Assembly (NCBI RefSeq): GCF_007830635.1
Contig: NZ_VLLA01000022.1
Coordinates: 62,001-126,000 of the forward strand
Source of the DNA: Bradyrhizobium huanghuaihaiense
Lineage (GTDB): Bacteria; Pseudomonadota; Alphaproteobacteria; Rhizobiales; Xanthobacteraceae
Direction of reading: 5' to 3'
Length of the DNA: 64,000 nucleotides
Below are positions 52,655 to 62,003 of this stretch, piece by piece. The notes beneath the pieces were generated by a model. It was not told the DNA's origin. It saw only the letters and a program-made list of their open reading frames with translations, and searched no databases. Made by a program: the position numbers and the translations under genes. How positions within the stretch are numbered: position 1 is the first letter of the stretch; each line of letters starts with the position of its first letter.

Positions 52655-53908
52655 ATGACTGCTTTTAAATCGGATTTCCTCAACACCCTGCAGGAACGTG
52701 GATTCATCCACCAATGCTCCGATTTCGAGGGGCTGGACGCCCTCGCCGCCAAGGGCGAGGCGACCGCCTATGTCGGCTACGATTGCACCGCCCGCTCGCT
52801 GCACATCGGCAATTACCTGACCATGATGATGCTGCACTGGCTGCAGCAGTCCGGCAACAAGCCGATCACCCTGATGGGCGGCGGCACCACCATGGTCGGC
52901 GATCCCTCGGGCAAGGACGAGACGCGCGCGATGCGCACCGTCGCCGAGATCGAGGCCAACAAGGAATCGATCCGCGGCGTGTTCGCGAAGGTGCTGCGCT
53001 ATGGCGATGGCAAGAGCGACGCCGTCATGCTCGACAACGCGGAGTGGCTGACCAAGCTGAACTGGATCGAGATGCTGCGAGACGTCGGCCGGCACTTCTC
53101 GGTCAACCGCATGCTGACGATGGACTCCGTGCGCTTGCGCCTCGAGCGCGAGCAGGAGATGAGCTTCATCGAGTTCAACTACATGGTCTGCCAGGCCTAC
53201 GACTTCGTCGAGCTCGCCAAGCGCACCGGCTGCAAATTGCAGATGGGCGGCTCCGATCAGTGGGGCAACATCATCATGGGCGTCGATCTCGGCCGCCGCA
53301 TGGGCACCCATCAGCTGTTCGCGCTGACGACGCCGCTGCTGACGACGGCGTCGGGCGCCAAGATGGGCAAGACCGCGCAAGGCGCAGTGTGGCTCAATGC
53401 CGACCAGTTCTCGCCTTATGATTTCTGGCAGTACTGGCGCAACACCGAGGACGCCGACGTCGGCAAGTTCCTGAAACTGTTCACGACGCTGCCGATGGCC
53501 GAGATCAAGAAGCTCGAGGCGCTCGGCGGCTCGGAGATCAACGAGGCCAAGAAGGTGCTCGCGACCGAGGCGACCGCGCTGCTGCACGGCCGCGACGCAG
53601 CAAACGAAGCGGCTGAAACCGCGCGCCGCACTTTTGAGGAAGGCGCGCTCGCAGAGAGTCTCCCGACCGTGGAAATTCCGCGCGGCGAACTGGACGCCGG
53701 CCTCGGCGTGCTCAACGCCTTCGTGAAGGCGGGCCTGGTTGCCTCCAATGGCGAGGCGCGGCGCCAGATCAAGGGCGGCGGCCTGCGCGTCAACGACGCG
53801 CCGGTCACCGACGAGAAGATGGCGCTCTCAGCGGCCAATCTGACGCCGGAAGGCGTGGTCAAGCTGTCCTTCGGCAAGAAGAAGCACGTCCTCATCAAGC
53901 CTGCATAG
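52655..53908 (+). CDS. tyrS: Tyrosyl-tRNA synthetase
   Basis: A 417-residue class I synthetase. The HIGH motif is RSLHIGNYLTM, the KMSKS-type loop is SGAKMGKTAQG, and YVGYDCTA opens the tyrosine pocket. A C-terminal S4 RNA-binding domain is seen around LVASNGEARRQIKGGGLRVN. It charges tRNA-Tyr. The ATG at 52655 fits the family start. Confidence 0.97.
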   Translation: MTAFKSDFLNTLQERGFIHQCSDFEGLDALAAKGEATAYVGYDCTARSLHIGNYLTMMMLHWLQQSGNKPITLMGGGTTMVGDPSGKDETRAMRTVAEIEANKESIRGVFAKVLRYGDGKSDAVMLDNAEWLTKLNWIEMLRDVGRHFSVNRMLTMDSVRLRLEREQEMSFIEFNYMVCQAYDFVELAKRTGCKLQMGGSDQWGNIIMGVDLGRRMGTHQLFALTTPLLTTASGAKMGKTAQGAVWLNADQFSPYDFWQYWRNTEDADVGKFLKLFTTLPMAEIKKLEALGGSEINEAKKVLATEATALLHGRDAANEAAETARRTFEEGALAESLPTVEIPRGELDAGLGVLNAFVKAGLVASNGEARRQIKGGGLRVNDAPVTDEKMALSAANLTPEGVVKLSFGKKKHVLIKPA

Positions 53909-53929
53909 GCGTATGAGCTTTTGATGCTT

Positions 53930-53959
53930 GTCAGGGCGCACGGATGCGCGCTCCCTGAC
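53930..53959. promoter_or_regulatory. Hairpin at the MFS gene start
   Basis: GTCAGGG (53930-53936) pairs with CCCTGAC (53953-53959) with inner CGC/GCG pairing. It ends five bases before the MFS ATG at 53965, where the ribosome site would be. It may be a tyrS terminator or may sequester the start. Confidence 0.4.
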
Positions 53960-53964
53960 CGGCA

Positions 53965-55224
53965 ATGGACCAGAACACGCCCAAGGAAGTGTCCAAGAAC
54001 GAAAGTGTGGCGGCGCCGCAAGGTGCCGTGCGCATCGCGCTCACCGTGCTCGCGCTCTGCTTCACGCTGGCCGTGCTGGGACGCGGGCTCGGCGACAGCT
54101 TTACGGTGTTCCTGAAGCCGATCTCGGAAAGTTTTGGCTGGGACCGCGCGCAGATCGTCTCGGTCTATTCGCTCACCTGGCTCGCGAGCGGCCTCACCGC
54201 TCCCTTCGTCGGACGCCTGTTCGATCATTCCGGACCGCGCATCGTCTATGCGCTCGGCTTAGCGCTGCTCGGCGCGGCCTTCCTGATCGCGGCGCACGCC
54301 CAGCATCTGTGGCAGTTCCAGCTCTCGATCGGCCTCTGCGTCGGCATCGGTATCGCCTTCATCGGCATCGTGCCGAACTCGATCCTGCTCGGGCGCTGGT
54401 TCGGGCCGCGCCTGCCGACCGCGATGTCGGTGGTGTATTCGGCGATGGGCGGCGGCGTGCTGGCGCTGCTGCCGGCCTCGCAGGTGCTGATCGATCACAT
54501 CGGCTGGCGCGACACCTACCAGCTGTTCGGCCTTGCCGCTTTGGGCCTGCTGGTGCCGCTGCTGCTGCTGCCGTGGCGGCTGTTCGCCGCGGGCTCGCCG
54601 CACGTCGTGAAGAAGACCGATCCTGATTTCGTCGACAACGGCTGGACGCTGCTCGGCGCGATGCGCCACCACGCCTTCTGGGCGCTGTTCTCGACCTTCT
54701 TCTTCACCGCCGTCGGCATGTACGCGATCGCAGCCCAGATCGTGGCCTACCTGATCGATGCCGGCTTCCCGCCGCTCCAGGCCGCGACCGCCTGGGGCTT
54801 CTCCGGCGTCGTGCTGGTGTTCGGGATGCTCGGCGTCTCCGCGCTCGACGGGCTGATTGGACGCCGGCCGTCCGTGCTGCTGAGCTACGCGATCTCGATC
54901 CTCGGCATCGTCCTGCTCTGGCTGCTGCAGTATTCGCCGAACATCTTCCTGCTCACCGGTTTCGTCGTCTGCTTCGGCAGCATGATGGGCTCGCGCGGCC
55001 CGCTGATCAGCGCGACCGCGATGCGGATCTTCCAGGGCAAGCGCATGGGCACCATCTACGGCACGATCTCGATCGGCAGCGGCCTCGGCTCGGCGTTCGG
55101 CTCCTGGAGCGGCGGCCTGATCCACGACGCGACCCACGGCTACAACGCGCTGCTCGCCTTCGCACTTGCGAGCGTGATCCTCGGGATGATTCCATTCCTG
55201 ATTGTGCCCGCCTTGCGGCGTTAG
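53965..55224 (+). CDS. MFS transporter (monocarboxylate/oxalate-type, OFA-like)
   Basis: A 419-residue major facilitator with twelve helices. The N-terminal half shows RGLGDSFTVFLKPISESFGW and RLFDHSGPRIVYALGL (loop 2-3 motif), the second half GSMMGSRGPLISATAMRIFQ then GKRMGTIYG. The pattern resembles MCT/oxalate-formate-type transporters of monocarboxylates. Substrate unknown. It follows tyrS by 56 bp in the same direction, so could be read through. It has no visible strong ribosome site. Confidence 0.9.
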   Translation: MDQNTPKEVSKNESVAAPQGAVRIALTVLALCFTLAVLGRGLGDSFTVFLKPISESFGWDRAQIVSVYSLTWLASGLTAPFVGRLFDHSGPRIVYALGLALLGAAFLIAAHAQHLWQFQLSIGLCVGIGIAFIGIVPNSILLGRWFGPRLPTAMSVVYSAMGGGVLALLPASQVLIDHIGWRDTYQLFGLAALGLLVPLLLLPWRLFAAGSPHVVKKTDPDFVDNGWTLLGAMRHHAFWALFSTFFFTAVGMYAIAAQIVAYLIDAGFPPLQAATAWGFSGVVLVFGMLGVSALDGLIGRRPSVLLSYAISILGIVLLWLLQYSPNIFLLTGFVVCFGSMMGSRGPLISATAMRIFQGKRMGTIYGTISIGSGLGSAFGSWSGGLIHDATHGYNALLAFALASVILGMIPFLIVPALRR

Positions 55225-55350
55225 GTATCTCGGGGGTAACCTGATCGCTTTCGCGTCACCGGAAAATTACGGGTGGGACCGGTGCGAATACGCGCAAAAA
55301 ATACGGGCTGCACGCGGCAGAAACCCCAGCCTGCGGTGTTTTGTCCGACA

Positions 55351-55364
55351 TGACAAAAATGTCA
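55351..55364. promoter_or_regulatory. Operator-like palindrome upstream of the DoxX-family gene
   Basis: TGACAAAAATGTCA has 5-bp arms with a 4-bp centre. It lies 80 bp before the DoxX start, overlapping an ATGACA hexamer that could be a -35 element. The rest of the 219-bp gap has no gene. Confidence 0.35.
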
Positions 55365-55443
55365 GGGCGAAATTTATCTTGGGTGGCTTGCGAGGAGGAA
55401 CCGAATGCGGTCCAAGTCGCTACATTGGATGGAGGGCAAACCA

Positions 55444-55887
55444 ATGGACTTTTCTTTTCTCTCTCGCTTTCAACCGGTTCTTCTGAGCCTGTTTCGCTTC
55501 ATCACCGGCCTCTTGCTGTTCCAGTACGGCATTGCCAAGCTGTTCAAGTTCCCGCCTGTGCCGATGTTCGCAAAAGTCGAACTGATGTCACTCTACGGCG
55601 CAGCCGGGACGATCGAACTGGTGGTTGGCGGGCTGTTGATGATCGGCCTGTTCACGCGCCTCGCCGCTTTCATCCTCTCGGGTGAAATGGCCTTCGCGTA
55701 CTTCATGGGCCACATGTTCAAGGGCGAAGCGCCGGTATTCCTGCCCCTGCTCAATGGCGGCACCGCAGCGATCCTGTTCTGCTTCGCCTGCCTCTACCTG
55801 TCGGCCGCCGGCGGCGGACCGATCAGCGTCGATGCCGTGATGGGCAAGGAGAGCGGCGCAGCCGGCGGCGCGTTCGCGCGGCGCTAA
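55444..55887 (+). CDS. DoxX family membrane protein
   Basis: A 147-residue membrane protein with four hydrophobic helices. LFRFITGLLLFQYGIAKLFK and GAAGTIELVVGGLLMIGLFT followed by RLAAFILSGEMAFAYFMGH match DoxX. The family includes subunits of quinol oxidases and of thiol-redox systems; the exact role is unknown. The ATG at 55444 has GGAGGG upstream; earlier in-frame ATGs at 55405 and 55429 are less likely. Confidence 0.9.
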   Translation: MDFSFLSRFQPVLLSLFRFITGLLLFQYGIAKLFKFPPVPMFAKVELMSLYGAAGTIELVVGGLLMIGLFTRLAAFILSGEMAFAYFMGHMFKGEAPVFLPLLNGGTAAILFCFACLYLSAAGGGPISVDAVMGKESGAAGGAFARR

Positions 55888-55914
55888 GGCGCCCCCGGAT
55901 CACTCCACAAGCAG

Positions 55915-55940
55915 CGGCACCGGCGCATCCGCCGGTGCCG
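55915..55940. terminator. Strong hairpin downstream of the DoxX-family gene
   Basis: CGGCACCGGCG (55915-55925) pairs with CGCCGGTGCCG (55930-55940) around CATC, an 11-bp perfect stem. It lies between the DoxX gene and the small ORF read on the other strand, so it may terminate both; no T-run is present. Confidence 0.6.
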
Positions 55941-55942
55941 TA

Positions 55943-56029
55943 TCAACGCGCCCCAAGCACGTTCCAGATCAGAACGAGGGCCGCGACGAGCAGCACGGAC
56001 ATGATAATGCGATGAACGAATCGATTCAT
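55943..56029 (-). CDS. 28-residue single-helix membrane peptide
   Basis: A tiny frame that reads MNRFVHRIIMSVLLVAALVL, then IWNVLGAR and a TGA stop. AGGA lies 7 bases upstream of the ATG. It has a charged N-terminus, one hydrophobic helix and a short basic tail, as in small regulatory membrane peptides. It sits in a 361-bp gap between the DoxX gene and the chemoreceptor gene. Only translation signals and its hydrophobic pattern support it. Confidence 0.5.
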   Translation of the reverse strand: MNRFVHRIIMSVLLVAALVLIWNVLGAR

Positions 56030-56248
56030 TGCAGGTCCTGCCCTATCCCGTAACTACCAAAATCCAAGATCGATTTTCCCGGGCAGTCCGCAGCGGCGGA
56101 CGCCAAAACACGGCGATTTACCTGCAGGATTGCGCATCCGGCTGCGCAAGGTGTTGCGCGCGGCAGCGCGCCGCACGCGTCCATTCATGATTGGTAAGAA
56201 CTTCATGCTACCGACGCGAGCAATAACAACCATTTCGTAGAGGCCGCG

Positions 56249-57943
56249 ATGAAGCTGCTCAGCCATCTGAAGATCCGCACCAAGCTCACCAGCATGGTCT
56301 GCCTCGCGGCGCTCACGGTGACGGCCATCATCGGCGTATCGGCGGTGCTCAGCAAGAGCCGCATGATCGAGGACCGCGTCCAGCAGATGCGGACCGCAGT
56401 GGAATTGCTCTACAACTACGCACAATCGCTCCAGGACGAGGTCGCCGCCGGCAAGCTGACGCAGGCCGAGGCCAAGGCCCAATTCCACCAGCGCGGCCGC
56501 CGCATGAGCTTCAACGGCGGCCAGGGCTACCCCGTCGTCTACAATCCCGACACCTCGCTGTTCGTGAACGGCGCCAACCAGCAGCTTGAAGGCAAGATCA
56601 CCGGCGCGATCGACTCCAACGGCGTCCTCATCGCCGACGCCATCCTCAACGCGGCCAATCAGAATGCGCAGGGCGGCGTGGCCTCCTATCTCTATCCCCG
56701 CCCCGGCCAGACCGAGCCCGTGCGCAAGACCGTGTTCACGCGCAAATTCGCCCCCTGGAACGTGACGATCAGCTACGGCCTCTATGTCGACGACATCGAC
56801 GCCGACGTGCGCGCGCTGACGCTGGAGCTCGCCGCGATCGGCGTCGGCCTGATGCTGCTGATGGCGACACTGTCGTGGCTGATCGCCCGCGACGTGCTCG
56901 GCGCGCTCGACCGCCAGAAGAACCGCATGCAGGAAATCTCCGAAGGCGCCATCGACAAGCCGGTCGAGGAGACCGACCGCGGCGACGAGATCGGCCGCAT
57001 GGCCGAGACGCTCGAAGTCCTCAGGCAGACCGCGCTGACGGCGCGCAATCTGGAGGCCGAGCAGGTCGCGGCGAAGTCGCGCAGCGAGCAGGAGAAGCGC
57101 GAGGCCCTGATCGCGCTTGCCGACCGCTTCGATGCCTCTGTCGGCCAGCTCGTCGGCCTGATGGCCTCCGGCTCCGGTGAGCTCGAGACCACCGCCAAGT
57201 CGATGTCGTCGACCGCCGAGGGCACCAACCGCCGCGCCGCCGTGGTCGGCTCCGCCGCGACCCAGGCCAGCCAGCGCGTCCAGACGGTTGCGGCTGCCGC
57301 CGAAGAGCTCTCCTCTTCCATCACCGAGATCAGCCGACAGGTCGCGCAATCGGCCGAAGTCACCGGTCGCGCCGTGGACAGCGCCCGCCGCACCGACACC
57401 ATCGTGCGTGCGCTCTCGGACGGCGCCCAGCAGATCGAGCATGTCGCTGAGCTGATCTCCAGCATCGCAGCCCAGACCAACCTGCTCGCGCTCAATGCCA
57501 CCATCGAGGCGGCGCGCGCGGGTGAAGCCGGCCGCGGCTTTGCCGTCGTCGCCTCCGAAGTGAAGTCGCTGGCGAGCCAGACCGCGGAAGCCACCCGCGA
57601 GATCGGCGACAAGATCGCCCAGATCCAGGGCGCGACCAAGGAGGCCGTGGACGCCATCGGCGGCATCACCGCCACCATCGAGGAGGTCAGCCGCATCGCG
57701 ACCTCGATTGGAGCTGCCATCGAGGAGCAAGGCGCCGCCACCGCCGAGATCGCGCGCAGCGTCTCGCAGACGGCGGAAGCGACCAAGGAAGTCACCACCA
57801 ATATCGGCGTCGTCTCCACCGCCGCCAACGAGACCGGCAACGCCGCCGGCATGGTGCTCGCCGCGGCCAGCAGCCTCTCCAAACAGGCCGAGCAGCTCTC
57901 CGGCGAAGTCGGCACGTTCCTCAAGGGCGTGCGCGCGGCGTAG
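56249..57943 (+). CDS. Methyl-accepting chemotaxis protein with Cache domain
   Basis: A 564-residue chemoreceptor. TM1 is LTSMVCLAALTVTAIIGVSA; residues about 40-185 form an extracellular single Cache domain (YPVVYNPDTSLFVNG and YLYPRPGQTEPV); TM2 at about 192-212 leads into a HAMP domain. The signalling tip is IAAQTNLLALNATIEAARAG followed by EAGRGFAVVASEVKSLA. It binds small acids or amines outside and signals to CheA/CheW. Start has GAGG upstream. Confidence 0.95.
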   Translation: MKLLSHLKIRTKLTSMVCLAALTVTAIIGVSAVLSKSRMIEDRVQQMRTAVELLYNYAQSLQDEVAAGKLTQAEAKAQFHQRGRRMSFNGGQGYPVVYNPDTSLFVNGANQQLEGKITGAIDSNGVLIADAILNAANQNAQGGVASYLYPRPGQTEPVRKTVFTRKFAPWNVTISYGLYVDDIDADVRALTLELAAIGVGLMLLMATLSWLIARDVLGALDRQKNRMQEISEGAIDKPVEETDRGDEIGRMAETLEVLRQTALTARNLEAEQVAAKSRSEQEKREALIALADRFDASVGQLVGLMASGSGELETTAKSMSSTAEGTNRRAAVVGSAATQASQRVQTVAAAAEELSSSITEISRQVAQSAEVTGRAVDSARRTDTIVRALSDGAQQIEHVAELISSIAAQTNLLALNATIEAARAGEAGRGFAVVASEVKSLASQTAEATREIGDKIAQIQGATKEAVDAIGGITATIEEVSRIATSIGAAIEEQGAATAEIARSVSQTAEATKEVTTNIGVVSTAANETGNAAGMVLAAASSLSKQAEQLSGEVGTFLKGVRAA

Positions 57944-57969
57944 GCTGCGGGCGCTGGAGGCTCCGCAGC
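57944..57969. terminator. Hairpin between convergent chemoreceptor and AsmA-type genes
   Basis: GCTGCGG (57944-57950) pairs with CCGCAGC (57963-57969) in the 58-bp gap between two convergent genes. No T-run, so tentative. Confidence 0.4.
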
Positions 57970-58001
57970 GTCATGCCGGGCGGGACGCTTGAGCCCCGCT
58001 C

Positions 58002-61000
58002 CTACCGCCGCGCGAGGCTGCAGCCGCTCGAGAGCTGGCGCGTCGAGCCGGTCGAACCGTCGTTGGACTGGGACGGGAATTCCTCGAACGGCGTATTCTG
58101 CTTGCCGGTATTGAATTCGAAGATCTTGCGGAACACGCCCGGCACCATCGCGGACACCGGATTGACGCGCATCACGGGCGCGGCCGGTGTGCCGACGACC
58201 TCGTAGGTCACACCGATCAGGCCCTCCTTGTCGCCGCCGCCGAGAAACAGCCCGAGGACAGGAATCTGTCCGAACATGTTGTTCAAGCCGTACATCGGCA
58301 CGAAGGTGCCGCTCATGCACACCTGGTTGCCGGGATAGTCGATCGAGCCTTCGATGGTGGCGCCGATCATCGGGCCCTTGACCACGCCGTCGCGGATCGT
58401 GAGCGCGCCGTTCTGGCGGGTGAACTCAGCGCGAAGCGCACTGAAGGAAACGCCGTTGCCGGTGCCGTTCGGCGCGCCGGCGGCAACGCGCTCGAGCTGT
58501 GCCTCGCCCTTCACCGTGAAGTCGCGCACGTTGATGAGACCCTCGCGCGAGGTGTTCGGCTCCGATGTCGGCGGCTCCATTGCCACCACCATCTGACCGC
58601 CGACCGCCTTGGTGTAGGTGTCGGTGAAGCGCAGCAGCGCGCCGGCATCGTTGGTCTGGAGGTAGATCACCTCGCGGTTGCCCTGGGCGCGGCCGCCGCG
58701 CAGGTCAGCCGCAACGGGCGTGTCGCGGCCGATCTTGCCGCTCAGCGTGAAAGCCTTGATGGCGCCGCTGCGCTTCGACATCTTGGCATCGACGCTGCGC
58801 ATCGCCTCGCCGTTGAAGCCGGCGACCGCACCGAGCTTCACGTCGATGTCGAAATCGACGTTCTTCAGCTTGCTCTTGTCGTCCTTGGAATTGCCTGAGA
58901 TCGCCGACTTCAGGAAACCGCGGCCGTCGAACACGTCGCCGCGCACGGTGCCGCGCACCACGCCATCCTGGCCGCGCTCGACCTTCAACGACGCCTTGTC
59001 ACCGTCGGACGGCGCATAGGTCGGGAAGTTCGCGCTCACGAGATCGCCATTCGGATCGAGCTCGAGCGAGCCCTTGATCGAGGCGCCGCTGCCTTCGATG
59101 ACGATGTCCTCGAAGCGGGTCGATTGCGCCGTCGGCACCACCTTGAAGCTGGCCTTGCCGGACCTGCCCGGCAGCTTGACCCAGCCGGGCAGGATGTTGT
59201 CGAGCTTGACCGAGGTCAGGTCGGCCTCGACGCCGAGCTTCGTCGTCTGGTCCGCACCGCCGGCGATCTTGCCGGACAGCTTGATCGGCAATGAACCGCT
59301 GACGGCGGGGCTGAGATCGAAGCCGAGGCGCGCGCGGCTTGCATCGTCCAGCGTCGCCTGCAATCGGACGTCGGCATCGCCCTCGGCCGGCTTGCGGTAG
59401 TCGAGCGAGGCGGCCTGCCCGTTGATCTTGACGTCACCCTTGACCTGGTAGCCCTGGTTGTTGGCCGCGATCTTCAGATTGTTGGCCTCGAGCTTCTGGT
59501 TCATCACCAGCTTGTCGGCGGCAAAGCCGTTGAGGTCGGCGGTGACGGCATAGGTCGTGTCGGACTTGGTCAGTTCGCCCTTGACCGGCATGCCGAGCTG
59601 GATGTTCGCCGAGAACGTTCCCTTGCTGGTGTTGGGATCGACCACGGTCGCCGACAGATCGCTCAGCCGATCGTTCGAGAGCATTTCGGCCGCAGCAGGC
59701 ACGGGACCGTCGACGCGGAACCTGGTGCGCGAGGGCGACGGCTTGGGCGCCATGTCAGGCACCTCGAAGGTGAAGTCGGAGATCGTGATCTTGCGACCGG
59801 CCGGCGTGTCGGCGATGCCCTGCCCGATATTCACCGTCGCCGTGCGTCCGGTCACGCGCGCCCTCAAATCGGCATCGTGCACCACCGGCATGCCGTCCAC
59901 GGGACGAACCGCGACGCCGCTCGCGACGATGTTGACCGACAAGCCGTCGTCCGGGATCGGCGGCCCCTTGCGCGGAAGGTTCCTGGTCGGCGAGTTGATA
60001 CCGATCTCGATACGCTGGAGTGTGCCGCGCTCGATCCGCTCGATCACCCACTCACGCAACTCGGGAACGACAAGCGTCGGCCACATCCGCTTGAGCGCGG
60101 AGGCCGACATCGGCGTTCCCGCAAAGCCCAGCGTCAGCCGCGGCTCGCCGGAATAGTCGATGGCACCGGTGCCGGCGACGCCGATCTCGCCGTTGCTGAT
60201 ATCGGCCTGCGTCAGCAACAGGCGCTTGTGGTCGGTATCGAAGCGGAAACCGATCGCGATGCGGTTGAAGACGAGCGGCGGCTCGTTGTCGATACCGCCG
60301 AGGAGGATCGATCCGCCGCTGAAGCCGAGCTGCCAGTCGTTGATGTTACCGTTGGGCGGCTCGACATGGGCCAGAAGCGTCAGACGGTTGGCGCCGGAGA
60401 GGATCTTGAAGGGTGCGACCAGCACCCGTCGGTTGGCGTCCCACTCGACGTTGATCTCGGCGGAATCGATTGCCATCGGATAATCGGGCGTGTCGGTGTC
60501 GATGATGTTGCCCGCGCCGACTGCGATCTTGCCGCGAAAGAACGTCGGCACGCCGTCGCGGCCGAGCTCGCCCTTGAGCTCGCCGGTCAGCGGCAGGTCG
60601 GCGGTATAGGTGAGATCCTTCACCCGCAGCGCCAGCAGGATGTTGGAGGTCGAGACCTTGTCGGCCTTGATGTCGACCGAGCGCACGCCATTCTCGGCCG
60701 GACCGATCGTGGCGCGCAGCATCCAGGGACGCGCGCCCTCCTCGCCGAGGCTGAGCGCGACGCCGCCGTGGCTCGGCCGGCGCAGACTGAGCGTGATGTT
60801 CTCAAAGCTCCATTTGCTGCCGCGCTGCTGATCGTCAACGATCAGGTTGCCGTTCTTCAGGCCGATCTCGTTGAGGTTCTGGCCGTCGAGGCCGGTCAAA
60901 CTCAGGCTGTCGAGCCAGTCGAGGCCCTGGAGAATGCCGCTCTGCGCGGTCGCCTGAGGCGCGCCTTGCGATGCGGCTTGAGATGGGTCCTGGCCCGCGG

Positions 61001-61835
61001 GCGCCGTAGCGAATGGCGGCGGCGGAACGCCGTTGCGCGGGAATGTCGGCGGCAGGCCCGCATCCTTCTTGGAGGCAACGCCGGTTGCCAGCGGTTTGGC
61101 GGTGTCGCCGGCCGAGACCGTGACGGTGCCGTCGGGCGCAATCCGGATCGCCAGCTCGGCATCGACGAGATTGAGGCTTTCCGCGCGCAGGTGCCCCATC
61201 AGCAAGCCCGCGCCCGACAGCCTCACCTCGGCCTTCGGGGCGCTGGCGACGATGGCATGGTCGCGGTCGCGCACGATGATGTCGCGAATGCGCACGGCGA
61301 TACGGACCCGCCCGGCGCGCTCGATCTGGGTGCCGCCGACCTCAACCGTGTTGCCGTGGCCGATATTGTCCTCGATGGCGGCGGCAAGCCAGGGCGTCGC
61401 GATGTCGAGATTGATGGGTCCGGCGCCGAGCCGCCACCACAGCGCACCGAAACAGCCGATAAAGATGACGATGAGGGCGCCGACGACGACAGCCAGCCGC
61501 TTCAGCCAGCGACCGCCGCCCGGCCAGCGGCGCGGCGACCCAAAGCGATGGAAGCCCGAATGGGAACGTGACAACAGCCGGCGCGCCCGGTGGCCCGCCG
61601 CCGCTTCCTGATCCGGATCCCAGTCGGCTTCGTCCCATTCCTGCGGCTGTTGTTGACCGCCGCGCCGATCGAAATCCCGATTGTAATCCTGGGGCGACGT
61701 ATTCCTTGCCATTGCCTCTCGATACAGGCGCCCATCGTAGGACTGAGCACCGCCGGGACCGCAGCCGTCCACGGGACGCGAAGCCCCCTGCGCCGGCACT
61801 GCCGCCATACCTCGAATATTCCTGCTGTTCGTCAT
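58002..61835 (-). CDS. AsmA/YhdP-type large protein (DUF3971 and AsmA-like C-terminal domains)
   Basis: A very large 1277-residue protein. After a basic, low-complexity N-terminus (to about residue 108) comes one membrane helix (LKRLAVVVGALIVIFIGCFG), then an extended periplasmic beta-rich region. The C-terminus has features of the AsmA-like domain: GASIKGSLELDPNGD, GRDTPVAADLRGGR and AEFTRQNGALTIRDGVVKGP. Such proteins bridge inner and outer membranes and transport phospholipids in the YhdP/TamB manner. An alternative start at 61712 (MARNTSPQDYNRD) would remove the first 41 residues. Confidence 0.88.
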   Translation of the reverse strand: MTNSRNIRGMAAVPAQGASRPVDGCGPGGAQSYDGRLYREAMARNTSPQDYNRDFDRRGGQQQPQEWDEADWDPDQEAAAGHRARRLLSRSHSGFHRFGSPRRWPGGGRWLKRLAVVVGALIVIFIGCFGALWWRLGAGPINLDIATPWLAAAIEDNIGHGNTVEVGGTQIERAGRVRIAVRIRDIIVRDRDHAIVASAPKAEVRLSGAGLLMGHLRAESLNLVDAELAIRIAPDGTVTVSAGDTAKPLATGVASKKDAGLPPTFPRNGVPPPPFATAPAGQDPSQAASQGAPQATAQSGILQGLDWLDSLSLTGLDGQNLNEIGLKNGNLIVDDQQRGSKWSFENITLSLRRPSHGGVALSLGEEGARPWMLRATIGPAENGVRSVDIKADKVSTSNILLALRVKDLTYTADLPLTGELKGELGRDGVPTFFRGKIAVGAGNIIDTDTPDYPMAIDSAEINVEWDANRRVLVAPFKILSGANRLTLLAHVEPPNGNINDWQLGFSGGSILLGGIDNEPPLVFNRIAIGFRFDTDHKRLLLTQADISNGEIGVAGTGAIDYSGEPRLTLGFAGTPMSASALKRMWPTLVVPELREWVIERIERGTLQRIEIGINSPTRNLPRKGPPIPDDGLSVNIVASGVAVRPVDGMPVVHDADLRARVTGRTATVNIGQGIADTPAGRKITISDFTFEVPDMAPKPSPSRTRFRVDGPVPAAAEMLSNDRLSDLSATVVDPNTSKGTFSANIQLGMPVKGELTKSDTTYAVTADLNGFAADKLVMNQKLEANNLKIAANNQGYQVKGDVKINGQAASLDYRKPAEGDADVRLQATLDDASRARLGFDLSPAVSGSLPIKLSGKIAGGADQTTKLGVEADLTSVKLDNILPGWVKLPGRSGKASFKVVPTAQSTRFEDIVIEGSGASIKGSLELDPNGDLVSANFPTYAPSDGDKASLKVERGQDGVVRGTVRGDVFDGRGFLKSAISGNSKDDKSKLKNVDFDIDVKLGAVAGFNGEAMRSVDAKMSKRSGAIKAFTLSGKIGRDTPVAADLRGGRAQGNREVIYLQTNDAGALLRFTDTYTKAVGGQMVVAMEPPTSEPNTSREGLINVRDFTVKGEAQLERVAAGAPNGTGNGVSFSALRAEFTRQNGALTIRDGVVKGPMIGATIEGSIDYPGNQVCMSGTFVPMYGLNNMFGQIPVLGLFLGGGDKEGLIGVTYEVVGTPAAPVMRVNPVSAMVPGVFRKIFEFNTGKQNTPFEEFPSQSNDGSTGSTRQLSSGCSLARR

Positions 61836-62003
61836 TTCGCCCCGGGAGCGCGTTCAACGAGCAGTGGGGTGGTGCGTGGAATTCCTTGTAACCATACTCC
61901 GGCGTCGTCAGACTTGCCCAGCCAAGGGCGCGATTCCGGCACACCGGACGAGAGCTGCAATACCGCTTCGGTTGACCCGCCGAAAGCGTCGAAAGGAAGG
62001 CGT

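Noticed and set aside
56054..58320. Minus-strand frames opposite the chemoreceptor
   Set aside because: Antisense to a gene with clear Cache, HAMP and signalling motifs; Gly/Asp- or Ser-rich composition marks these frames as shadows.
59877..61571. 564-codon plus-strand frame
   Set aside because: Antisense to the AsmA-type protein; composition is low complexity and not protein-like.
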